Shown piece by piece: positions 1-9,358 of a stretch of 64,000 nt of DNA. The stretch lies in assembly GCF_009792295.1 (NCBI RefSeq), contig NZ_CP039934.1, positions 1 through 64,000 on the forward strand, read 5' to 3'. Below the pieces are notes generated by a model. It had not been told where the DNA came from, made no database searches, and saw only the letters and a program-made list of their open reading frames with translations. Each line of letters opens with the position of its first letter. Position 1 is the stretch's first letter. The position numbers and the translations under genes were made by a program. This DNA comes from Myroides fluvii. Lineage in GTDB: Bacteria; Bacteroidota; Bacteroidia; Flavobacteriales; Flavobacteriaceae.

Positions 1-19
1 TTTACTTGCATAAAAATAA

Positions 20-468
20 ATGAAACTCAAAAATATCGATGCATTATTTCAACTACTTGTATCAGAGAAAGATTTCACTGTAACAGAAGGTATTCTAAAA
101 GCATTATTGGCTAAGATATAGCAACAGCTACTTCTTTTTCTACTTCCATCAGTCAAAGCGATACGATTACCTTGTTTCAAGATCTTTTAAAGCAAACAAA
201 TAATTTACACCAACAGTGTTGCCTATATGCTAAAAAACTTAAAATGTCACCACAAAATCTAAATGCTATCTGTCGTAAAAACTCCAACAACCCACATCTG
301 AAATATTGGCAGAACATATTATTGGTGAAGCAAAAAGACAACTGCTATACCACTGAAAATAGTATTAGTGAAATTGCTTTCAACCTAAACTTTAATGATT
401 CTTCTTACTTCACAAAATACTTCAAGCGCTACGTGGGTATTACTCCTAAATCATTTCGAGAAATGTAA
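20..468 (+). pseudogene. AraC-family regulator, frameshifted remnant
   Basis: The C-terminal end reads ISEIAFNLNFNDSSYFTKYF followed by GITPKSF, the second helix-turn-helix of AraC regulators. The coding sense is spread over several frames. Frame one gives residues from the ATG at 20 up to a stop at 119-121. The sense then moves to another frame from about 121. Between about 290 and 350 a third frame gives the family-like TSEILAEHIIGEAKRQLLY, after which the sense returns to the previous frame. At least three frame changes make this a pseudogene. It sits directly upstream of a broken chromate transporter on the same strand, so the pair probably decayed together. The N-terminal part probably lay beyond the window start. 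Confidence 0.75.
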
Positions 469-546
469 AGTGCCACTCTTTTTTCAAATTCACCCAATTT
501 TAGCTTCTAATTATATCACATTTGTATCATTAAAAAGTTTTAAGAT

Positions 547-1674
547 ATGAATACCAAACAAGGTGAAGTAAGTCTCAAAGAAATAGCGAAAGTTTTCACT
601 AAACTAGGGGATATTGGTTTTGGAGGGCCAGCAGCTCATATTGCAATGTGAGAGAAGAAATAGTTGTAAAAAAGAATGGATGGATGACCAACACTTCTTA
701 GATCTCCTTGGAGCTACGAATTTAATCCCTGGTCCTAACAGTACAGAAATGGCTATTCACATTGGTTATGATAAAGCGGGTTGGAAAGGACTTATAATCG
801 CAGGACTATGCTTTATTCTTCCTGCTGTTATACTTACAGGTTTAGTGGCCTATTTTTATAAAAGTTATGGAAAACTACCCCAAGTTCAACCCTTTATCTA
901 TGGAGTCCAACCTGCAATTATCGCTATTATTCTGGGAGCTGTTTTTCCGTTAGCAAAAAAAATCTATTAAATCCTCATTCTTAGCCTGTTTAGGTCTTAT
1001 AGTCTTACTTGCTTCTTTAATGGGCATTAGTGAAATCATTTTGATGTTTGGGGCTGGAATTTTAGCTTATGCCGTGTTTTATATCAATACTACACGAAAT
1101 ACCTTACAAAGTTTTCTTCCCTTACCTTGGTTACTTATCATTCAAAATGTTTTTTACAATACCACCAATATGCAGCTATTTTGGATTTTTCTTAAAATAG
1201 GCGCTATACTTTATGGAAGTGGTTATGTGCTATTTGCTTTTTTAGACACAGAACTAGTACAAACAGGCTTACTATCTAAAGAACAACTCATAGATGCTAT
1301 TGCTGTAGGACAATTCACACCAGGCCCCGTTTTTTCTTCCGTCACTTTATTGGTTTCCAAATTAATGACGTAACAGGAGCTATCCTATCAACCCTAGCAA
1401 TTTTTTTACCGTCCTTTATTCTAGTAGCCCTACTAAATCCTCTGATGAAAAAACTACGCAACTCTAAAGGGTTATCTATTTTTTTTGATGCTGTAAACAT
1501 TGCCTCAGTTGCACTAATTATAGCTGTATGTTTAACAATGACAAAAGAAGTAATAACAGATTGGCAATCACTTGTTGTCGCTTTACTAGTGGTATCCTCG
1601 TTTTTACATTTAAAAAAGTTAATAGTGCTTTTATTGTTTTAACAGGTGCATTGCTTGGGTATTTCCTGTTTTAA
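547..1674 (+). pseudogene. chrA: chromate transporter (ChrA family), frameshifted
   Basis: ATG at 547 starts MNTKQGEVSLKEIAKVFTKL and then GDIGFGGPAAHIAM, the typical ChrA N-terminus, and a stop follows at 650. Sense resumes in another frame with WMDDQHFLDLLGATNLIPGP, the first chromate-transporter signature, and the membrane helices after it. A further shift lies near 970, and the second half contains VGQFTPGPVFSSV, the repeated signature of the C-terminal half. More shifts lie near 1350-1375 and near 1605. The last frame ends GALLGYFLF with a stop at 1672-1674. An intact protein would be about 370-380 residues with 10-12 membrane segments and would export chromate. With four or more frame changes it cannot be functional. 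Confidence 0.85.
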
Positions 1675-1680
1675 TTATCA

Positions 1681-2242
1681 CTATTTCGCTTGCTCTTCCT
1701 GCTTGACCGATGAACTATCGTTCTGGTCATGTTCAACCCAAATGAAACGAGATACATCATACCCAATCTCTTTCGCTAGGGTCAAGTACTGTTGTTTAAT
1801 ATCTTCCGGTATGCTTTTTTCTCTGGACAAGATCCATACATAATCTAAATTCTTTCCTGCTACTAAGGCATACTGATACGCTGAATCTAATGCAATTACA
1901 TTATAACCGGAATAAAAAGGACCAAAAAAGCTAACTTTTAATGCTCCTACGTTTGGCTCTCCCCTAAACTTAGCTATGCCTTCAGCTTGTTTCCATTCTT
2001 TATCCTTAACGTGAAAACCTCGATTTAAAACTTTGAGATTTCCCTTTTCATCCAAGCTGTATTGAGCGGTGGTATTATTTAAATCTTTTTCAAAATAAAA
2101 ATCAAACCGCGCAATTTCATACCAAGTTCCCAAAATAACGATTAACATCAAAATTTTCAACTGCTTTTGCCTTTTCTGGTATTGGGTTGGTCTTACAAGA
2201 CACAAACAAGAATGATAGCATCGCAAAAAAGCTTATTCGATA
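1681..2242 (-). pseudogene. lipocalin (Blc-like outer-membrane lipoprotein), frameshifted
   Basis: The main reading frame contains GTWYEIARFDFYFEKDL, the GxW lipocalin signature, then the barrel strands with YALVAGKNLDYVWILSR, typical of bacterial lipocalin Blc. The N-terminal signal (MLSFLFVSC, a lipobox ending at Cys) followed by NFDVNRYFG lies in the overlapping frame. The two frames join at a GGG run (2129-2131 on the + strand), where one extra base separates RYFG from TWYEIA. No good ATG lies ahead of the signal peptide; the ATG inside it is at 2221. It is probably a pseudogene, unless the extra base is a sequencing error. The neighbouring decayed genes favour real decay. Confidence 0.75.
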
Positions 2243-2368
2243 TAACAGTGTAAGTTCATAAGAAATTCGTTTTACCCAAAGGTAAAAAATATATACTAAA
2301 CACAGTAAATTATATCGTTTATCGGCATCAGTCCGGAAATAGAATAAACAGTTTGACCAACTGACGCC

Positions 2369-2598
2369 CAACTTGGTCTCCTTACTTTTGTATTTGTTGA
2401 CCTCTTCTACTGTTCCTACAGATAGAATTTTTCCGTCTTTTACAGCAACCGCCTCTACATAGTTTGGCGTGTCTTCACTCATGGTAATAATATCACCATT
2501 GTAATAGATCAAATCTGCTGATTCACTACCGTTAGATTACATCCAATTAAACTAATCGTTGTACCTACTAGTACAATAGACAATACTTTTCTTATCAT
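2369..2598 (-). pseudogene. amidohydrolase (YtcJ-like), N-terminal remnant
   Basis: From ATG 2598 on the minus strand the reading is a lipoprotein signal, MIRKVLSIVLVGTTISLIGC. A frame change just after the Cys leads into DLIYYNGDIITMSEDTPNY and AVAVKDGKILSVG, the usual N-terminal beta-sandwich of metal-dependent amidohydrolases of the YtcJ type. Similarity stops at about 2369 and the whole catalytic barrel is missing. The sequence after it merges into the lead of the lipocalin remnant, so a deletion has probably fused the two. Confidence 0.65.
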
Positions 2599-2793
2599 AG
2601 GCTATAATTTAAATCGCAATGAATTAAGCAAAGTTAAAATCAAATATAAGTACCTTGAAAAATTTAGAATTCAACTTATATCACTTAGAAGTACATTATT
2701 TCAACGTATTACTATCTTAAAGTTTTCAAAAATATAGTATTTCGTTTTCCCTCTTGTTCACTTAAAGTTTAAAATCGTATCAGTTCCAATACT

Positions 2794-3126
2794 TTGCCTA
2801 GTAAGTCAATACAAAAAGCGACATTTACTTTGCGTTTAGGTATAACAGATCACAAAGGACATGGTGATTTCACCATTTCACTTCAGGGCGAAGACTATGA
2901 AGGAGAAGCGTTTAATGTAGCTCCCTCATTTTTAAAAACGAAACTGAGAAATACCTTAAAAAAATGGAAGGACAATCCTAAGTTAACCCATATACTTATT
3001 AACGAAGATTCGCTGAAAAAACAACACCTTCAAAGAGCGCGATACCCGTGTTTTTATCGTTCAAAATTGGGAACTTTCCCCCTTGACGATCAAGTAATAA
3101 AAAAGCATTTTCACTACAAGCTATAA
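2794..3126 (+). CDS. hypothetical protein, possible gene remnant
   Basis: An open frame of 110 residues has no ATG start. TTG at 2794 is the first usable codon after an in-frame stop at about 2770. The product is basic (KTKLRNTLKKWKDN) with no signal peptide or membrane segment, and I recognise no family. A strong hairpin follows at 3155-3186. The missing start and the broken genes before it suggest an N-terminally truncated remnant, but a short real gene is possible. Confidence 0.3.
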   Translation: MPSKSIQKATFTLRLGITDHKGHGDFTISLQGEDYEGEAFNVAPSFLKTKLRNTLKKWKDNPKLTHILINEDSLKKQHLQRARYPCFYRSKLGTFPLDDQVIKKHFHYKL

Positions 3127-3154
3127 ACAGCTACAAACCTGACAATTTTAGATA

Positions 3155-3186
3155 CATCCTCCAATACATATTCGTGTTGGAGGATG
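3155..3186. terminator. perfect 10-bp hairpin, probable terminator
   Basis: CATCCTCCAA (3155-3164) pairs perfectly with TTGGAGGATG (3177-3186) across a 12-nt loop. It lies between the frame ending at 3126 and the promoter of the next gene. No long T-tract follows, so the terminator role is an inference. Confidence 0.5.
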
Positions 3187-3456
3187 AAATCCAAAGGCTT
3201 AATCGATCTAGATTTGTGCCTTAGCGAAGGTTCTCGCTTTACCAGCCACAATTACTCTTTCTCCTTTATTTTGACAATAAAGCTCTTCTCTCTGATATTT
3301 GACGCATAAAAAAGGGCTCTTTACCCCATTTAAACGACCAAAATAGAATAAGGAAACAGTGAGCAGAGCCAGTAACAGGATCTCATCAGGCAACCACTCT
3401 TTTAATGGAACCACACAAGCAGGGTTACCGTGAAAAATTTCATATGTCTTTTTCCG

Positions 3457-3488
3457 TTTGGGGTTGCCGATTAAATTCTCTATTTTTG
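3457..3488 (+). promoter_or_regulatory. Bacteroidetes-type promoter of the ADP-ribosylglycohydrolase gene
   Basis: TTTG at 3457-3460 and TATTTTTG at 3481-3488 are separated by 20 nt. This matches the Bacteroidetes consensus TTTG, 19-21 nt, TAnnTTTG. The expected start of transcription near 3495 leaves a leader of about 20 nt before the ATG at 3515. Confidence 0.6.
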
Positions 3489-3514
3489 AAAAGAATCCAA
3501 TCAAAAATTAAATC

Positions 3515-4465
3515 ATGTCAAACCTCGCAAAAGATCTTTTATTTGGTCTCGCCGTAGCGGATGCACTGGGAGTACCGGTTGAATTTAAAAGTCCTGCAGA
3601 AATTAATCTAGCTTCTGTACAATCAAATTACCAGGATATATTCAACCGCTTTTCTCCTTTTGGTTCTTGGAACAAACCCGTTGGCACTTTTAGCGATGAT
3701 TCTTCGCTAACTTTTTGTACGGCTGAATATCTAGCAGCTGGTGAAACAGACTTAAACGATCTGATGGATCGCTTTAAACAGTGGTTGAGAAAGGGGTATT
3801 GGACTACAGACGGACATACTTTTGACGTGGGGAGAACGACCTTATTGGCTATTGAAAACTTTGCAAGGGATTACAATTGGAGAACGGCTGGACTCAACAC
3901 GGAGCGCGACAATGGCAATGGTTCCTTAATGCGCATAGCACCTCTACTCCTCCCTCTTTTATATGATCAAACGATTACAGATCCTTATCCCTATATACGC
4001 GATTTTAGCAGTTTAACCCACGCGCATCCCATATCCGTAGATAGTTGTTTTATCTACCTGATGTATGCAAAACAGTTGTACTATGCGAAAGATGTAGCTT
4101 TGGCTTTTGTAAAAATGAAGGAAGAATTAGGAACTAAGTACGCCCAAAACCCTGCATTCGAACGTCTTTTTTCTGAGGATTTTTTATCCCTTTCTCCTAC
4201 TGTTTTCAATAGTCAAGGTTTTGTGGTGGGAAGTTTAGAAATTGCTTTGCATACCTTGCTTACGACAACAAGTTATGAAGAGGCTATTTTAAAAGCAATT
4301 TCACTAGGTAAAGATACGGATACTAATGCCGCTATCACCGGGGCTTTAGCGGGATTTTTATATGGGTATGACAGCATTCCTTCCCATTGGATTGAACCCC
4401 TCAAAAGAAAAGAGGATATTGCAGCATTAGCCAATCAGTTGTATTCTACTTGTACAAGGGTATAA
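3515..4465 (+). CDS. ADP-ribosylglycohydrolase family protein
   Basis: The 316-residue protein belongs to the DraG/ARH family, which hydrolyses ADP-ribose from proteins or small molecules using a pair of metal ions (Mg or Mn). The metal-binding motifs are present: GTFSDDSSLT, with the DD pair at residues 61-62, and GKDTDTNAA, with Asp267 and Asp269. The family motif NGNGSLMR also appears, and the length fits a complete soluble cytoplasmic enzyme. A consensus promoter lies just upstream. The gene is alone, with no ADP-ribosyltransferase visible next to it, so the substrate cannot be inferred. Confidence 0.9.
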   Translation: MSNLAKDLLFGLAVADALGVPVEFKSPAEINLASVQSNYQDIFNRFSPFGSWNKPVGTFSDDSSLTFCTAEYLAAGETDLNDLMDRFKQWLRKGYWTTDGHTFDVGRTTLLAIENFARDYNWRTAGLNTERDNGNGSLMRIAPLLLPLLYDQTITDPYPYIRDFSSLTHAHPISVDSCFIYLMYAKQLYYAKDVALAFVKMKEELGTKYAQNPAFERLFSEDFLSLSPTVFNSQGFVVGSLEIALHTLLTTTSYEEAILKAISLGKDTDTNAAITGALAGFLYGYDSIPSHWIEPLKRKEDIAALANQLYSTCTRV

Positions 4466-4642
4466 TTTTTAATTTTGTTGAGCAGCGATCGTTCATCAAC
4501 AGTCAACCCTCTCACCACCTCATCATCTCACCCCCTCAACAACCAATAACCAACAACAATCAACACTTATTCATTCATCCTTTTTTGTTCATCATCAAAT
4601 TCCTCTTATATTTAACCTCCTATATTAATCACCTTACACCCT

Positions 4643-5343
4643 ATGAAAAAAATAAGCGCACTTGCTCTATTCCTTGCCTTATCAACGACTTACGCACAAA
4701 GCATTGATTTTAAAGACCCTAATTTTAAAAACGCGCTGCTTGAATTGGGCTTCGATACTAACCATAACGGACAAATTGAAAGAAGTGAAATTGAATCTAT
4801 AGAAGAATTAAAAATCTCGAATAAAAATATTGAATCCCTTGATGATCTAAAGCACTTTAAAAAACTGCGAATACTATATGCCAATACCAATCGCATTTCG
4901 GATATGAGTGTTTTAAATGGCAATAGTGTTATAGAGGAAATTTTCATTGGCGACAATCAACTAGGACCTCGATTAACACTTGAGCATATGCCCAATTTAA
5001 AGGGACTCTATGCCTTTAGAAATGAATTAAAAGAACTGAGATTTACAACCCCATTTCCCTATTTAACTTCGTTGTATATTCAAGGAAATCCAATAAAAAA
5101 ACTCAATATAGAACCTCTTGTGAACCTAAAAAGTCTTCAATTATTTGAATGCGATGACTTACGAACAATCACAATAAATAAAAAACAAAAATTGAGCAAT
5201 TTTTTATCTTGGATATGAAGGTAAAAAATGTTGTATCTCAAAGTGAATCCGCTAATATTATTTATTTAGAAAAAAAGGAAGATGCGTATAACGAACCAAA
5301 CAATGAGAATTTCAAAATATCTCCTGTAATCAAAGTAAAATAA
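4643..5343 (+). pseudogene. secreted leucine-rich-repeat protein, frameshifted near the C-terminus
   Basis: ATG 4643 starts a Sec signal peptide (MKKISALALFLALSTTYAQ). An EF-hand-like loop follows (DTNHNGQIERSE), then leucine-rich repeats of the internalin type (LRILYANTNRISDMSVL, LKGLYAFRNELKEL, LTSLYIQGNPIKKL). The frame stops at 5216-5218. A second frame continues with similar character (LDMKVKNVVSQSESANIIYL) to a stop at 5341-5343. The sense therefore changes frame around 5190-5200, inside an A-rich run. An intact protein would be about 233 residues and would act in the periplasm or at the surface. A true frameshift and an assembly error cannot be told apart here. Confidence 0.65.
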
Positions 5344-5460
5344 AGTGGTGAAATGGCATGATGAATCAACTTCATGTCCCCTGAATCGAAGACATCCGTT
5401 TCCATTCTTAGTCACTATCGCCTAGCACTCAAATAGCATGTACAACCTAAAACTCACAAA

Positions 5461-5844
5461 GTGAAAAAACACCATCTAATACTTATTGTTTTTGCAGCAC
5501 TTACATCATGTAACCAGTCTAATTGCCGGTTATTTGACTCTGATGCTAAAAAATTTGGAAACGAGTGGAAACGCACCTTTGAACAATATACCAAAGATAA
5601 TTCAGATAAACTACCAGCTGAAAAATTACTTGAAGGAATAGACAGCATTGGTAAACTTTACTTTGTAGATAAAAATGTAATTTTAATAGAACGATATCCA
5701 ACATGTGCTAGCGCAGTATCAACATTGAACTACATTAAAGACAAAATTTCAAAAGAAAAATTACAATTGCTACTTCAGACTATTCCAGAAGAATTCAAAG
5801 CAGATAGCAACTATGTATCGATTGAAACGTTTTTAAAAAACTAA
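5461..5844 (+). CDS. putative lipoprotein, unknown function
   Basis: A GTG start at 5461 gives MKKHHLILIVFAALTSC, a lipoprotein signal peptide with Cys17 as the lipidated residue. The mature part is about 110 residues, charged and helical, with two further cysteines, and no family is recognised. It lies 118 nt after the LRR remnant and is followed by a strong terminator at 5951-5980. Confidence 0.65.
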   Translation: MKKHHLILIVFAALTSCNQSNCRLFDSDAKKFGNEWKRTFEQYTKDNSDKLPAEKLLEGIDSIGKLYFVDKNVILIERYPTCASAVSTLNYIKDKISKEKLQLLLQTIPEEFKADSNYVSIETFLKN

Positions 5845-5950
5845 GGCATAACCTATAAAAAGAGGAATCAAATAGAAATTAGCACAATCGCTTCAAGACG
5901 TAAAATTTCAAGAAATATGATTGATCAATTTCTAATCCTATATCACAAAA

Positions 5951-5980
5951 GGGTTAGGTTTTACAAGAAAAACCTAACCC
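5951..5980. terminator. bidirectional rho-independent terminator
   Basis: GGGTTAGGTTTT pairs with AAAACCTAACCC across a short loop. T-rich sequence follows on the + side and A-rich sequence precedes it. It separates the + strand lipoprotein from the convergent minus-strand gene ending at 6074. Confidence 0.75.
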
Positions 5981-6073
5981 AAGCTTTATTTTTGAACTTA
6001 CACACTTTAAGAGACAGTGCCACTAATTCTCAATACTCAGAAGAATTCACTCCTCTCTCCTCTCTCCATCAAG

Positions 6074-7683
6074 TTACAAACGTTCTAATTTTACGTAATA
6101 ATAAAAAATCTGTCCTCGGTCATTATCTTCTCCTTGAGTTTCAAAAACAGTATCATTTACATCGTTTACTTCTAGTTCGTAAGGTTCTCCGCCATCAAAA
6201 GAGAGGTATATCACTCCTTCGTTATATCTCATCTCGATTTGGTAGTCTGCAGAGGGGTTTTGTACCTGATCTATAACCCAGATGCCGCTTTCATCCATTT
6301 CCATATTGTATATTTTTGGAGGATTATTATTAATGCGTATGGTTAACTTCCAATTTCCAACAAGGTCAAACGTTCCCTCTTTGTTTAGCTTTATTTCTAT
6401 CGGCATATTTCCCGTAGTATTGCTAAACTCGTTTTGATACGTGTAATTTAAAGTAGTTTTCAGACTGTTTCCCGTTGCGGTATCCGGATTTTTAACAGTC
6501 ATTTTCATGCGTATTGCTCCGTTTTCAAATGCTAGGTCAGACAGTTGTACATTGGCATCAGATACAGTAAACTGTAGGTTTTTGTAGTCTTCGGTGGTTA
6601 AAGCAGTGCTTTGTATTTCGGCAGAATCAGGTATTTCGTGAACGGGTATTTTCGAATATTAGCAAAGAATACATGGTCGTTTACAAATTGAATAAGGTTG
6701 TTTATTTTTTCGGTTGCCTTTGTCAAACGTCCGTAAGCGTCAAAAAAGATTCCCGTTCCTTCAGCGGTATTCGACTGATCAGAAGCAGTTACACTTCTGT
6801 TTCCGGTGTACAAATGTACATTTTGAGCTTTGTTATGTGTAAAGCTAATTCCCTGTGTTTCAAACGTAGTTTTGGTTATTTGATTGCCTTGAATTTGATT
6901 GACTACACGATCTACAATATTGATTTCATTCACGAGTTCAGTGGCATATTTCCAAGCTAATACACCGGCGGTTACCCCAGCAACAGTTACTAGAGATTTC
7001 TCTATCCCAGTGCCTGGCAGCGCTAAAATGTACCCACTTCCGGCAAAAATTATTACAGAAGCCAAAAGTTTTTTTGTTTTAACCAATGTAGAAGCGACAC
7101 CCAATGTAGTAAAACCCTGAGGTTGATTGACATTTAAAATCTCGTTAAACCAGCTTTCGTTTACTTGATAAAACAACGCCATTTGGTTTTTGTCGTCGTT
7201 AGAAAGGGATTTGTAATACTCCTCAAATGCCGTTAGGGTATTGGCTAAATAAGCGGAATATTCCTCATCGGTTATTGCGCTTTTGATAAGGCTAAGATCT
7301 TCAAACAAAGGTTTTAAAACCACATCTTCACTGCCATTTAGCAAGCTTTCTTTTACCTCAAATTTGGTATTGACATCCAGATTTGGAATATGTAACGTCG
7401 TTGTTCCTAGGGCAGTTGTTCCCGGAACGTAAAACACTAAGGTATTGTCTTCTGCACGAACCAGCTTAAGCGGAACTCCACCCAAATCGGCATCGTATTC
7501 TTCCTGCAAAAGCGGTTGTGAAAATTGCGCTTCTACAATTTGAAGCTGAAAAGCTTCTTTGGGCATTGTAATTTCCTGTTTAGGATCGGAATCAGGGTTG
7601 TCGTTGTCATTTTTGGAACATCCGCTCCAAAAAATTGCACTACCTAGGATAAAGGCAGCGTAAATAAGATGTAGTTTTTTCAT
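6074..7683 (-). pseudogene. putative lipoprotein with C-terminal lipocalin-like domain, frameshifted
   Basis: The ATG at 7683 starts a lipoprotein signal (MKKLHLIYAAFILGSAIFWSGC). A region of about 320 residues follows, with a hydrophobic stretch around residues 205-250 (VIIFAGSGYILAL and beyond). The first frame ends at 6598 after NIRKYPFTKYLIL. The other frame carries the expected continuation, IPVHEIPDSAEIQSTALTTE, down to the stop at 6074. One base missing from the TTTT run at 6649-6652 (+ strand) explains the shift, because an extra base restores one frame of about 535 codons. The C-terminal part (NWKLTIRINN, YELEVNDVND) looks like a lipocalin-like domain. This is either a recent inactivation or a homopolymer error. 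Confidence 0.65.
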
Positions 7684-7807
7684 AATATGGTGATTTATTT
7701 TGAGGGTTGCTCTTTGTGAGGGTTGCTCTTTGTAGAGAATCTATAACTTCACGATTTCACAACTTCACGATTTCACAACTTCACGATTTCACCCCCGTTG
7801 AGGTTTG

Positions 7808-7856
7808 TGTAATTCTTTCCATTAAAGAACAAGTTGGCTATTCAGAAGATCGCAGC
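7808..7856 (+). repeat. dispersed intergenic element, about 45 bp (copy)
   Basis: AATTCTTTCCATTAAAGAAC followed by AAGTTGGCTATTCAGAAGAT matches a sequence found in about a dozen spacers of this window (see findings). It lies between two minus-strand genes. Confidence 0.7.
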
Positions 7857-7857
7857 C

Positions 7858-7905
7858 GTTAACAGTTAACAGTTAACAGTTAACAGTTAACAGTTAACAG
7901 TTAAC
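7858..7905. repeat. tandem heptanucleotide repeat GTTAACA
   Basis: Six perfect copies of GTTAACA plus a partial seventh, directly after the dispersed 45-bp element. Similar period-7 arrays built on TTAACGG or TTAACAG recur near 16.5, 18.3, 19.8 and 30.0 kb. Confidence 0.85.
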
Positions 7906-7928
7906 CGATACCCGTTAATCTGTACTAA

Positions 7929-7958
7929 AATAAAATACCCTTTTGAGGGTATTTTATT
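7929..7958. terminator. rho-independent terminator of the barrel protein gene
   Basis: AATAAAATACCC pairs with GGGTATTTTATT across a 6-nt loop, immediately downstream of the minus-strand gene ending at 7970. The T-rich arm gives the U-tract on that strand. Confidence 0.75.
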
Positions 7959-7969
7959 AAAGCGCCATT

Positions 7970-8464
7970 TTAAAATTTGTATTCAACTGCCATAAACACA
8001 CCATTTAGCTTGATATCCCCAAATCCCATAGAATATTTAGCACTTACTCCAATATTCTCTGTGATAGTATAGGCTGCCCCAAAGTCAAGATTTACTTTAA
8101 ACTTTTCGTCTTCCCAGTCTAAATTGTAATTTAAACTTGGTCCGGCTAACAAATTAAACTTTTCAGCTACCTTGTATTTAGCTAAAACGGGTACGCTCAG
8201 CATACTGGCATCTTTTATAGCTACGTAAAGCACTTCGGGCTGTACAGACCATTTCTCAGAAAATCCGATTTCGGCAAAACCACCTACAAAAAAACCGGTT
8301 TCAGATTCAGAAGCTTCGACTGTTTCGCCAAAAAAGCCTCCATTCATTTTAACTTTTACAGTTGCAAAATCAATTCCGGCTTTTGCTCCCCATTTAATCT
8401 CCTGAGCTTTTGCTCCTAAAACACAAGCAAAAAGAGCGGCACCTACTAAAACTACTTTTTTCAT
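7970..8464 (-). CDS. outer-membrane beta-barrel protein (PorT/OMP_b-brl-like)
   Basis: The 164-residue protein starts with a Sec signal (MKKVVLVGAALFACVLGAKAQ). Alternating barrel strands follow, with the pattern KWGAKAGIDFATV, WSVQPEVLYVA, SVPVLAKYKVAEKFNLLAGP, and a terminal VEYKF ending in Phe. That is the usual layout of small Bacteroidota 8-stranded porin-like proteins. Its strand order closely resembles the porin at 52639-53190. A terminator follows directly. The ligand or role is unknown. Confidence 0.85.
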   Translation of the reverse strand: MKKVVLVGAALFACVLGAKAQEIKWGAKAGIDFATVKVKMNGGFFGETVEASESETGFFVGGFAEIGFSEKWSVQPEVLYVAIKDASMLSVPVLAKYKVAEKFNLLAGPSLNYNLDWEDEKFKVNLDFGAAYTITENIGVSAKYSMGFGDIKLNGVFMAVEYKF

Positions 8465-8484
8465 AATTTAAAATTTACAAATTC

Positions 8485-9285
8485 TTATTTAATTCGTTTA
8501 AACATTCTTGTTCCTTGATAAAGCTGATTCCCATCTGTGCTTAATTCCAGTGTTACATTTCCTTCGTTTACCCATCTTCCATTTTCGTAATCATCATCGG
8601 TAAATCTCCACTGATACGCATCTGCACTCCATGTTTTTTCTCCTGTTTTTGTAATTCTATCATAAAAGGTATCCCCTACTAATTTTTTGGGAAAATAAAC
8701 AGGCGCATGATCCAAATTATAGATAATCGCTTTGCTTGCTTCTATCTTTAGTTGATATTTTGAATTGCTGTGTTCCCAAATTCCCTCAATGGATTTTTTA
8801 GGATTGGGGTTAGGATTAGGGTTATCTGATTTTGACGTTCTTTCTAAAGTAATGTAGCAAGTTGAGCTGTTACCATTCACATAATTATAATGAACTTTGG
8901 TTTTAAACGTATTGGCTTCTGGATTATCAGCATCAAAATATAAAATGGTAAACTTGGACCTCAGATCGATATCCATGGTATCCTCTCCGTTGTACTCCCA
9001 TTTCCAATCCGCATTCATTTTTAGTGCTTTATTACTATGCGATACTGTCGTTTTGGTAAATGGACCATAAGCATCAGTAGAAATACCCTCTTCATTTGTG
9101 CTAAAAGTATAGACTCTCGTCTTGTTTTCGTATTCTAACGTTAATTTCCAATCTCCTTTCGGATTGAAAAACCCGATTTTATCAGGATCGTCGTCTTTAT
9201 TATCATCACTGCTGCTACAAGCTGTTATTGTTAATCCCAAAAAAAGAATTAATCCCATGCTCTTTACTAGTTTACGTATTTTCAT
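8485..9285 (-). CDS. lipoprotein with two lipocalin-like modules
   Basis: Signal MKIRKLVKSMGLILFLGLTITAC ends at the lipidated Cys23, followed by SSSDDNKDDD. Two modules follow, each with a GxW start: GFFNPKGDWKLTLEYENKTR and SIEGIWEHSNSKYQLKIEAS, separated by an NPNPNPNPKK linker. This is the pattern of lipocalin-like domains in Bacteroidota lipoproteins. It is the third member of a tandem family whose signal peptides are nearly identical (next genes at 9359 and 9985, and a dead copy at 10755-10854). The acidic residues after the Cys may act as a lipoprotein export signal to the cell surface; this is known for Bacteroidota and only inferred here. Confidence 0.75.
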   Translation of the reverse strand: MKIRKLVKSMGLILFLGLTITACSSSDDNKDDDPDKIGFFNPKGDWKLTLEYENKTRVYTFSTNEEGISTDAYGPFTKTTVSHSNKALKMNADWKWEYNGEDTMDIDLRSKFTILYFDADNPEANTFKTKVHYNYVNGNSSTCYITLERTSKSDNPNPNPNPKKSIEGIWEHSNSKYQLKIEASKAIIYNLDHAPVYFPKKLVGDTFYDRITKTGEKTWSADAYQWRFTDDDYENGRWVNEGNVTLELSTDGNQLYQGTRMFKRIK

Positions 9286-9358
9286 TTTCTTATCATTTTA
9301 ATTGTACCTACACTATTCGGTTTTTGGCTTCGCCTTTTGCATTAGTTATGCTTCTATT

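Noticed and set aside
3208..3504. 98-codon minus-strand open frame upstream of the ADP-ribosylglycohydrolase gene
   Set aside because: It covers the consensus promoter of the + strand gene, has no recognisable motif, and its composition looks non-coding.
4450..4707. 85-codon + strand frame after the ADP-ribosylglycohydrolase
   Set aside because: It overlaps the signal-peptide start of the LRR gene in another frame and translates CTCACCACC/AACAATC spacer repeats.
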